This document shows, piece by piece, positions 11,929-21,214 of a DNA stretch of 64,000 nucleotides. A program made the position numbers and the translations under genes. Under the pieces are notes generated by a model, which worked only from the letters and a program-made list of their open reading frames with translations, was not told the origin of the DNA and made no database searches. How positions within the stretch are numbered: position 1 is the first letter of the stretch; each line of letters starts with the position of its first letter. Source of the DNA: Branchiostoma lanceolatum (Eukaryota > Chordata > Leptocardii > Amphioxiformes > Branchiostomatidae); contig NC_089724.1 of the NCBI RefSeq assembly GCF_035083965.1, positions 16,114,410-16,178,409 of the forward strand, written 5' to 3'.

Positions 11929-14598
11929 ATGGGTCATCTGAGTCGGACAGTCCAGCTCCTGTCTGTCCTTGCCGTGTCCGTCCTCCTGTGCGCCCAGGAC
12001 ATCCCCGTGTTTGACCCCCGGGATGACTTTCCCGACGACCTTGGGTCCGCCATTGGCCCCATCTTCCCGCGTCCTGCAGTCTTCCCAGAGTGCACCGCGG
12101 GGAGCTCGTGTGTACTGAGCTGCCGTTACACTGATGATAAGGGTACGTACTGATATTAAGTATGAGACAATTGATGATAGATAAAATTTGGTCAAAATCC
12201 TTCCGACGCATTTCGGTGTATAGGAGCGGTGTCCATCTTCGTTTCTGTTGCCCTTGGGCCACACAGGCCACTACAGTAGGGGGCCAGTCCACTGGTAGTG
12301 GGGTGTGCAGCTCCCTTACTCTTTCCTGTTGAGTGATAAACAGAGAAAACAATATGTACCATTTTTCAAGTCTCAGTGACCCTGTCGTACAGGTAACGTC
12401 CTCCCGAACAAGGCGCCCGTCCGACTGACCATGGACAAGCAGGAGGAGCGTCTGAGGGCGCTGGTTTCCCGCCAAGAGGAGGTCATCTACCAACAGGGTC
12501 TGCTGGAACAGCAACAACAGCAGCTGGTCAACCTGCTGCAGGCGTCCACTGCAGACCAGCAGCTGGCAGCACTCGACAGCGAGGTGGGGGTTAGACAGCG
12601 TGTGGAATAATCGCTATGCCATATATGGTTATGTACGGCTACACAGTCATGTATAGTCATGTGTGGCTATTATGGTTTACCCCTTCTGGAAAGCAGCATT
12701 TTCTCATGTTTGTGCTTATAAAAAATACAAAAGTATATTTTGCTTTTGCTCAAAGTACCCTGCAGCTGTACTCTATTTCTTGTCAATCAATAATTGAAAG
12801 CATGCGCAACTCAGTAGTTTTCAATACTTTGCTGCAAGGAGTTACTTGTCAAGCATTATATCTCATTTTGTCCTCTTAGACTTGCCTGTCCTGCAGCCCG
12901 ACCCAGTGGTGTGACCGGGAGGGGAAGACGCAGTGCCGGGACTGTACCGTCTGCCAGGGCGGCTACCGGGCTCGGTCCGACTGTACGAAATTCACGGACG
13001 CCACGTGCATCGACATCGACGAGTGTAGAGAAGGGACGGACACCTGCAAGGCTGACCAGCTGTGCGTGAACACGCAGGGCACTTTCGTGTGCGTCGAGAG
13101 CGTCGGTAGGTGCCCCAAAGACAGCTACTTCGACCTGAAGACGAAGAAATGCGAGAGTTGCAGCGTCTGTACGGAGGGGATCAGTTTCCTGTACCTTCCG
13201 TGTGGGGTGGTGAACGATTCAGTCTGCACACCCTCGGTCGGTGCCACGCTGTCTTCCTTGTGGATGGGTAAAATCAACGACCCTACGTTAGTCACAAGAG
13301 CTGAGAACCTTGCCAACGGGTTAAAGGTAGATTTAGACTCCTTCCACGCACAAAACAATTCCTATTTCCAGAACATACCCAGAAAGGGGATGGTCAAGTT
13401 TCGCAAACACGGATTTGTCACCGTCACTTTCAATTTCGCGGCTCGGCACTCGTGTAACGACTTCCTGCAGTTCGGAGTCAAGACCTCCAAGTTGGGCGGG
13501 CTGGCTGCGTCACGGCTCACGGAACTTAGCGGAAAGTACTTCCAGGGTTCGACTATTTCTACCACGGTCGAGGTAGACCCACAGGACGAGCTGTCGTTGG
13601 ACGTCAAGAGCGGGACGTATTACTGTTTTAAGAACTCGAACGATGCTCGCTACTCCACCACGTTTGAAGAGATCGCGGCGGACAACTTGGCAGGGCCGAT
13701 GAGTCTACTGTGGCTGTCCCACGAAAGTGCCGCCGTGTTCCTTCGCGCCGAAACACGCCAGACGACCTACGAGACCGGCTGGCGGGCTACATTCAACATG
13801 AAGGAAACCTCCGATCATTATATCTTACGTTTAGACTCTTACACGTACTTCAACATTAGAGAAGGCGGGAACCTAAGGTTTTCCTTCATGCAGGCGTACT
13901 TCCTGAGCGGGCAAGCTTGCCGAAGTAACGGCCTAGTTGTCATCCCGAAACTGTTGAAACGGGACGGCCAAGTCATCGACTTGTTTGAGAACTATCAAAG
14001 AGGCGTGCCTTTGCAGTATAACTCCATACTCACCGCCGGTAGCGTGCCCGTGGAGTACAACGACAAGCTGTTCTTTGACGTGGAAACCGCCAGGAGCTGT
14101 AAGATGTATTTCTACGGGAACAACGAGGGGGTTGGTACCGTGAGTTTGTTGTGGGTTCCCTTCCGCCAGTCGGCTCTGTATGCCGGGATGCTAGTGAACG
14201 GGGAGGATCTGTTCGGAGTCGGGGAGGAGACTCAGCTGCGCTTTCAGGAAGTCAACAACACGGACACGCGCACGCTCCGCCAGCTCCGCAACGGCAAACT
14301 CAAGTTCAAGCGCAGCGGTCGCATCCTGGTGGACTACCACGGCGTCCTCATGCACTCCTGCGCCTACGCCAAGGTGACGAGCTACTACGAGAACAGGCCA
14401 GGAGCGACCCCTATCCCTTTCGCCCAGCAAGTGCAGGGAAAGACGGACTCGGAAAAGGAGGGGATAGTGATGAGTGGGGCGTACACAGTCAAGGCTAACT
14501 CTAGGATATACCTAACGTTGACATGTGCAGAGGGAAGAGTGAACGAAGTTTTGAACGGGAGAGTAAATGCTGTATCTGTATTGTGGTTCCCTCCATAA
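11929..14598 (+). CDS. Secreted TNFR-CRD/EGF protein with three C1q/TNF-like repeats
   Basis: Exons 11929..12142, 12393..12583 and 12880..14598 join in phase to 707 residues; TAA at 14596. ATG at 11929 sits in CCACCATGGG, ten bases after a 3' splice site, so a 5' non-coding exon is expected. Residues 1-24 are a signal peptide. Residues about 85-133 are Gln/Glu-rich and heptad-like (coiled coil). Residues 136-178 hold a TNFR-type cysteine-rich module (CRDCTVCQGG..., TC). Residues 180-206 are a DIDEC-type calcium-binding EGF repeat. Residues 213-251 are a second TNFR-like module (CESCSVC...VC). Three ~150-residue repeats follow (about 257-414, 415-561, 562-707), each ending in a (V/M)S(L/V)LW motif, with a shared G-x-(V/L)-(K/R)-F core, a mid Cys and a D-x-L-x-(F/L)-D-V strand. 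The repeats look like C1q/TNF-fold beta-sandwiches; that assignment is inference. No membrane segment or GPI tail is seen. I do not recognise a named orthologue. Confidence 0.8.
12258..12392 (+). repeat. Dispersed repeat copy 1 in intron
   Basis: The block ctacagtaggggg...agtccactggtagtgg and the following ctcccttactctttc, then atgtaccatttttcaagtc, also occurs in diverged form at about 16428-16605 inside an MRPS26 intron. The two copies lie in introns of neighbouring genes on opposite strands. It has no coding content; class unknown. Confidence 0.6.
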
Positions 14599-16044
14599 CA
14601 TCATATGGAGATTTTCATGCAATCTACTTTTCAATAATTCAACTACTATACATTTGTATCATGTTCACTACATTTGATATTTTTGCCAATTCATCCATGC
14701 TAAATTTCACTTTTTTATAGATCATGTTTAACGTTTCGTTTCGTTGATTCTTTTTTTATGTTCTGGCCGTTACTACATTCACTAACTACTTGATAAGCAT
14801 ATGGATTCAAAAATGCAACTTTTCATGTAATATTCGATTACCAGACTTTTTGTTTAGCACATATGCTTGTTGGGCCTTCAGGAAATCCTTACGGATGTAC
14901 AGACTGAAAGAGGTAGTTATAGGTCATGATTGTAGTCACAGTGACTGTGGCAAGAACATGTTGTTCATTATTATGGATCGGAATAACACATGTGGAAGTT
15001 ACCAGGACATGTCACTCAACTTTGTTTCCTTTGTCTTCTTATTCAGCATATTTAGGAAGATGTTCTTTTATTTGTAGTAAATGTTTTTGCAAAGGTAGAT
15101 TCTACAAAATTGATTAAGACAAATACACAGTGAGGCTAAATAAGGAAGAAAATTGTTGTACTAGCCATTGCCTGTGTACAACTCACTCACTGACTGATAA
15201 TGTCATCGTGGAAAATACAATAAAATAAAATACTTTCATAACATTTATATTTTGTTTGATGGCTCAATGTTTAGTCAGTTATAAAGATGGATACAAAACA
15301 TTCCTTAGGTTTTATTACCAAACCAGGTACAAGTGCAACATCCGGGTAGTCTGACTCCAAATGATCATAAACTCAATGCTGTTAATGATAGTACTTGTCC
15401 ATATTATGAGAAATATTATTCACTACATGTACAAGAAGTGTCAACAACTTTCAGGTTTTTCCTGTGGGAAAATGTATGAACTCATGGCATAGCAATCTGA
15501 AGGCTGAATCCCTAGAACTACAGATGTGCCAAGGTCTCATCAGCTGTCTCTTTATTTAACTCGAATACAATGAAGTACACAATCTGGTTTTGCCAGGTTG
15601 ACTATATGAGGTCCTAAACCAATATACATCAATGTTCATTCATCCCAAGTAGATCTACTGTAAATACATCTAGTTTTTGCGGGGACTTGATTTTGTACTA
15701 GGAGGGGAAGGAGGTTTTCACAGTATTTTAAGTTAAGTATTTTGTAGTGCAGTTGTAATACAAAACACATTTGCAGTGACACGATTTCGCGGTAAGAGGT
15801 CACTGCAAAATGAAACCACTATGACTGTGAACATTTTCATATCTACAGTACTTGTGTACTAACACTAGACAGTTTTTTAGCCAAGTGGTATATTGTGACA
15901 AAGATAAAGCCACATACACGTCCAGGCATCCCTACAGGACCTATCTTGCCAGTTCGATGATCCTGTGAGTCCTTGAAACAACCTTCACATGTCCTTGAAA
16001 CAACTGTACACAAATGGGAAAATATATCCAGGAATAAGGCGTTG
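14599..16044. other. Convergent intergenic region with two 3' UTRs
   Basis: AT-rich sequence between the stop codon at 14598 (+) and the MRPS26 stop at 16045 (-). Plus-strand poly(A) signals (overlapping AATAAA) are at about 15219-15230. Minus-strand candidates are near 15310 and 15552. A dispersed repeat of the 'gcggggacttgattttg' family lies at about 15655-15845. No further gene is seen. Confidence 0.6.
15655..15845. repeat. Dispersed MITE-like repeat ('tttgcggggatttgattttg' family)
   Basis: The core tttttgcggggacttgatttt, a 'tttgtagtgcagttg' block and a final 'cactgcaaaatgaaacc' block recur, in varying orientation and completeness, at about 49800-49910, 55315-55450, 55960-56075 and 63165-63300. 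The outer bases tactgta...tacagta suggest inverted ends. Confidence 0.5.
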
Positions 16045-19000
16045 TCATCCAGCGAAGGGTGTCTTCTGAACGATTTTGCCATCTCTGTCCACTGCAAAGT
16101 TGTAGTTCTTAGGATCAGAGAGTGCAGTTTCGATGGCTTCTTCGATGTTGTCTAATGTAATAAAGTGTTTACTTGCCTCCTGTACATAAAATAGAAAGGT
16201 AAAAAGTTGTCAGTGGATGATTACTGTAATTTCTAAGCTTTCAGCAATTGCTAAGAAGGCCACAGCATGTCCAAGACAAAAGTCTGAAAAAAATACCCAA
16301 AAAAACGGAAGTTCTGCTGCAGTAGCAAGGAAAGCCGCCAAGGTCCAAAATCTACCTTGACCTTTGTGTCCGCAACACCTACCAACATACCAAATACTTT
16401 TGGTGTCTCTGTTTCTATAGCCATTGACTACTACAGTAGGGGACTAGTCCACTGGTAGTGGAGTGTGTTTAACTCCCATGCTCTTTCTCAAAGCATGACA
16501 GACATGACCGACAGGCGACAGTCATCTTCGACTTTGAAGGACTACCAAGATACTGTAGTGTTGAGTGCTTAGCAGAGAATGCAATATGTAACATTTTTCA
16601 AGTCGTGCAGTCGAACCGCAGAGCTCTATGCGCATCGGTTCTGCGCAGCCTTCTCTAAGACGGCTTTTTCCGGGTCACGGCCGGACCTGGGTTGGACCCT
16701 GCTGCATGGGTGTGAACAACTACCTGTGGTGCAACAAAAAGACCTCAGACCTATATAATGTTTACACTTTTTCACATCTACAGGACTTGCCTGGTATAAC
16801 CATGTAGATATTTCGTGCATTGTAAAAAGACATCGAACGCTGTGGCCTTCGAAACATTAAGAATATTTGGTCAGTTTATTTGTGTTTGTCTTATTTACAG
16901 TTCACCTGGGACCAACTAGATATTTACATCGCGTGATAGCCCATTTCCTCATCTTTAATTGATACCAAAGTTCCTAGGATAATTTTATGGGAACCGGTTT
17001 TGCCCCCGAAAAAACTGCGACAATGTCTACCTTGCGGTGGTGAAATTTCTGCCTAGTTCTAGCTACCGATGCGTGCACTCCTGCGCTTTGGATACATTTC
17101 GATACATTTCGCGTGGCATAACAAAGCCCATTTTTTGTAAATTAGAAGCTGTATGAACGCGGCTACCACATGCAATATGATAATTGACATGATAACAGTC
17201 AAGTACAGACAGACAGAGGTTTTAGTACAAGGTACCTGATATTTACAAAATAGTCAGATTTGAAGTCAATCACTTCGAACTCCTGCGTTCGAACGACCGA
17301 ACCCAGCCAGTACGTTCCATTTTCCTGCCGCGGGGGTCAGGCGAGGTCAGGTGCAATGTTGCAACTTTCAGCCGGTGTTGGGAACGTTGATGAAACTTAC
17401 GGCTCAAGTTTTGCCGTCTAAAATTAATATTCTGAAACATTTCCAAATAAGACTAATATCATATTGAAGCCAGGAAAAGTGAGATTCATATGCAAGTTGA
17501 CCAATGCCATTAGGTAAGTTTTGAGTTCTGTAAAGCATGGTAAAAGGACATTGTGTTTGTCTTCTTCTTCAGAATAAGACGCCCTACAAATTGACCTCTT
17601 GTTAGTTTTTTTGGGGGCAAAACCGGTTCCCATAAAATTATCCAAGGAACTTTGGTATAAATTTAAAGGTGAGGAAATGGGCTATCAGGTGATGTAAATA
17701 TCTAGTTGGTTCCAGGTGAACCGTCAATGATACACGCACAAATATACTGACCAAAAAATGGTCAATGTTTCGAAAGCCACAGCGCTCGCTGACAATTTGC
17801 TGTGCACGAAATAACTACATGGTTGTGTCGGGCAGATCCTGTAGATGTGAAAAAATATAAACATTATGTAGGTCCGAGGTCTTTTTGCTGCCGACAGGCG
17901 GTTGTTTACACCCATGCAACGGGGTCAAATCGTGACCCGCCGGACGCCGTAAAAAAGAAAATAAAGCGTTCTACGGTGACCTGCGGTTCGACTGTTGGCT
18001 ATGACTCGGCCAGGGTTTGAACCCTGACCTTTGGCACATTATCCCTAGGCCTTTGCACCAGTGTATATTTATGATAATATAGCGAGTTATAGAAGCCCAC
18101 CTTTTCCCGTCTGACTAGTTCATCCATCTGTTCCACTATCTCTTGTTCCCTCTGTTCATTCTGGATGGACATCTCCAGGTCTGCCTGTTCTCTCTCCAGA
18201 GCTTCCCTTTGTTCCCGCACCAACCTGTCAACAAACAAACGTGTATCAGTATAAACCCCCCAAGGCGGATGATGTGGAAGGGGAAAGTGATCTCGATCTA
18301 GTCTAGCTCACTGAAGCTCACTATTCTTTTACTTGTCGTGACTGAGAAGACATACTATGTACAGTTTTTACAGGTTCATTGTACACGAAATACACATGAA
18401 AAGGGGTGAAAAATCAAAATACACGAAATACACATGAAAATGGGTGACATACCGAAATACAGTAAGATTTAATGAGTAAATATAACCGGTTGCTATATTT
18501 CGGCATGAAATAAGTACATTTTGTGTATTTATGGCCCTGGCGATAAGAAAAATACAGAAAAAAAGCCGTCTGGGATTGCATAATTTTCCGCCGGGATCGC
18601 AAAGTATTTTCCGTGACATCATTCTATGTCAAAATATAGCACTCTGTGATTTCACCACCATTCGTGTGTAAATGACTACCACAAAAAACAAACAAGCATG
18701 GCGTATGACATATAAAAGGATGGCGGCGGGCTGGCCGGGATCGTCAAGTATTTTCTGTCATTTTCTAGTTGTCATTGTTTTATGCCGAAATACAGCAATC
18801 TGTGCTGTTTACTCATCAAATCATAATGTATTCCGGTAGATTTCACCCATCTTCATGTGTATTTAGTGCATGTTTCCTGTATTTCGTGCATTTTGTGTAT
18901 TTCGGTCACTACATGGACCCCTGTTTTACTGTCATTAAATTTGCTAACCTTTCCTGGTGCATTCGTTCATTTTCTCTCCTGTTTAACTCCATCAGTTTGA

Positions 19001-19765
19001 AGTGTTCCTCGTCTTCCTCCTTCTCTCTCTTGGCCGTGTCCGCTCCCTCCTCCTGCCGCTTCCTGGCAAGGTATTCTTCCAGGAACATATTCCTGGAACA
19101 GAATGGAGGATTAACGTTATAATCTTTAATTTGTCAGTTAGATGGAAAGGATATCAAGGATACTGTAAAACATTTGGGGTGGTTTAATATTCACGGCATG
19201 CCGGCAGCGACCTCTCCCCCCACGAATTCATGACATCACAAATGAGAATCTGCAATGTAGTACTACTGTACTACAGAATAATTTTGTTTCAACACGACGA
19301 AAACCTCCATGAGTGAGTGTGTGTGAGTCAAACTTTACTGAAAGTGCATGTGTACAAGAAACTTTGCCCCCCTCCCCAACCACATATTTTCATGACACAG
19401 TAAGTACTGTAATTGAGGCAGAGGCATGATAACCCTTACCTGACAGCCCTAAATTGAGTCCTGTATGTGTTGTACGCCGTCTTCAAGTAAGTGTGTTCTT
19501 CCGGGTCTATCGGAGTGAGTTTGCGGACGTAGTTAGCCTTAGACGGCGCCCGCGGTACGTGCCTCGGTTTCCGACCGCGTACGAACTGCAGAACAACCGG
19601 CGCCGCGGCCGGGATACCGGGCGACTGTACAGGTCTGAGGCGACAAAGAACCCCCTGGACTCTGGGGAACATGTTTCTGAGTAAAGGGGACTGCAACTGG
19701 AAATATCCGACGTGAATATCAAACGACCTGGAGTCACGGCGTTTTCAACTCACGGGCGCAGCCAT
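16045..19765 (-). CDS. MRPS26: Mitochondrial ribosomal protein S26
   Basis: Minus-strand exons, 5' to 3': 19765..19754, 19696..19440, 19092..18949, 18224..18101 and 16179..16045. They join in phase to about 223 residues; human MRPS26 is about 205. The mature N-terminus carries RGRKPRHVPRAPSKANYV, then PIDPEEHTYLKTAY. A long Glu/Arg/Gln-rich helix follows (LARKRQEEGADTAKREKEDE, ENERMHQER, EREQADLEMSIQNEQREQE). The C-terminus is HFITLDNIEEAIETAL, DPKNYNFAVDRDGKIV. All of this lines up with the mS26 family of the mitochondrial small subunit. No ATG is in frame directly upstream of 19696: an in-frame stop intervenes. ATG GCT GCG CCC at 19765..19754 is followed by GTGAGT, and TTTCCAG ends at 19697, giving a 57-bp intron and an in-frame start. 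That first exon is inference. The basic N-terminus suits a mitochondrial presequence. Confidence 0.9.
16428..16605 (+). repeat. Dispersed repeat copy 2
   Basis: A diverged second copy of the repeat at 12258-12392: ctacagtagggga, agtccactggtagtgg, then aatatgtaacatttttcaagtc. It carries an internal insertion relative to copy 1. It directly abuts the large foldback element that starts near 16611. Confidence 0.55.
16611..17993. mobile_element. Large foldback element, ~380-bp inverted arms
   Basis: Ends are gtcgaaccgcag and ctgcggttcgac. The arms continue inward with paired blocks: caacaaaaagacctc with gaggtctttttgctgc, acatctacagga with tcctgtagatgt, catttcctcatctt with aaggtgaggaaatgg, and atttttatgggaaccggttttgccccc-type sequence with its complement near 17610. 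A central ~570-bp spacer has no protein-like frame. The whole unit lies in the last intron of MRPS26. Arm divergence is low but visible. This is probably a non-autonomous DNA transposon. Confidence 0.75.
18385..18910. mobile_element. Foldback element with ~110-bp inverted arms
   Basis: The left arm (acacatgaaaatgggtga, accgaaatacag, gagtaaatat, gctatatttcggcatgaaa) is repeated inverted on the right (tttatgccgaaatacagc, tttactcatcaa, ttccggtagatttcaccc, atcttcatgtgtat). The inner part carries a second inverted or direct pair around ggccgggatcg and aagtattttc. It lies in the MRPS26 intron between exons 19092..18949 and 18224..18101. Confidence 0.65.
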
Positions 19766-21214
19766 TTTGTTTTTAATCTCAGAGGGCAGGAGAACAGAGA
19801 AAGTTATTATTAAGCCAGTTAAGAGTTAAACAAATGAGAAAAATATGATAAAACAATATAGAATACGTGTAAAATATTTTTTTTGATAATTTACGTACCC
19901 CAAAAAAGTATATGTGTCTGATAAATAACTGATCAGATAAGGATTTTGAAAGTATTTGGTTGCCCTCAACCTAAATGACCTAGTGAACGATTCCAAAATA
20001 AATTAAGGTAGCGGTAGAATAGCAAACGTGGCTGAATCGGACATAATATGACTGAAAATAGTCATTTGACCTAACTATTATTAGATAAATTTCTGTATAT
20101 TTAAAACAGAGCATTAACTAACAATGGAGTCCATTGCCTCTGGAGAAGATGGCAATAGGTACGTTGTCCACCCCTCATACTTTGGAATAGTCTATTCCCA
20201 AAAGTATTTTTGGCGGGAGAAGTTCGAGCGAGGCTGGGAAGGTAAACAAGCCACTGGATAAGGTATTTTGATCTTTTTTGTCCCCGGATTTCGATATGAA
20301 AGCTATTTCGATATGCCCTAGATATTAAGGCAATGATAAAGAGCCGTATGAAAATGGAATTTGATCCCTTAGCGGTAGGTTTTGTAGTAAAGAAAGGTCA
20401 GGAAAGGGAGGGGCGCCCGCGGGAGACCCCAGACGGAGACCATGGAAATATTTTAATAGGAAAATTGGGAAATGTGCTTTGCACATTTTCATGTCTAAAC
20501 TGCATGTTAGATGGACCCCAATTTTAGTTTGTGAGTAATATGGACACCCAGCATTTTGAATACAGGCCTTACACATACGTCTTATCAACTTATATAAAAA
20601 TCAAACTTCTAATCTTTGATTTCCAAAGAGCTGATTTCTAGCTCCTTAGTTTGTCAATCTCAATTTAACCTCCTAATTGGTTTGTCAAAGAAACTTTTTA
20701 CAGTTTTGCGTGAAGAAAACTGTTCTGTTTGAATCATCGTCCATGGAGGCAGCCATCTTGTCAAACATGAACAGTATAGACCAATCCTGACTGTCAATCA
20801 CAATTAGCAGGTCAACCGATAATACAGTACTCTCCAAGCAGAGCATGGGTTTCGGCTGGTTTTTGACGTGTTTTTAGGCGTTTTTGTCGGGCTTTCTACT
20901 TTGACAAAGTAGAAAGCCTGACATAAACGCCTAAAACACGTCAAAAAACAGCCGAAACCCATGCTCTGCTTGGAGAGTAGATAATAGCACGCAATTAGTG
21001 ATTTGACCAATGAGAGAGTAACTGAATGTCCGTCAAACAGTTACTTTTTTACTTTTTCATTTTACATTTCTACGTTTTGACAGAGGTGGGGGCTATGGGA
21101 TCAGTCTATTGCAGCCAGACTCCAACGTAATGACTTTTATCACATTAGGGAAATCATGCAGTCCTACTAAATTGAATGCTTCTGTTGCAGGAAAAGCTCT
21201 GAGAAGTCATCATC
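19766..21214. other. Intergenic region between divergent MRPS26 and TRIM genes
   Basis: Contains the presumed shared promoter zone. A short exon-like stretch starts with ATG at about 20124 and ends in a good donor (AATAG|GTACGT near 20159). It could be a 5' exon of the TRIM gene, whose coding start follows a 3' splice site at 21190. A near-perfect palindromic MITE lies at 20828-20979. The rest shows no coding signal. Confidence 0.45.
20828..20979. mobile_element. Near-perfect palindromic MITE (152 bp)
   Basis: The ends tactctccaagcaga and tctgcttggagagta are perfect inverted copies. The arms (gcatgggtttcggctg, cgtttttgtcgggctttcta) pair almost base for base with the right arm. The two halves meet at ctactttgacaaagtag with almost no loop. 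Low arm divergence implies a recent insertion, upstream of the TRIM-type gene. Confidence 0.85.

Noticed and set aside
11902-12517. Minus-strand frames of 120 and 202 codons
   Set aside because: Antisense to two verified exons and their intron; composition is not protein-like.
14151-14498. 115-codon plus-strand frame inside the TNFR/C1q-like gene
   Set aside because: Shadow frame: Arg/Ser/Pro-rich low-complexity translation of GC-rich coding sequence in another frame.
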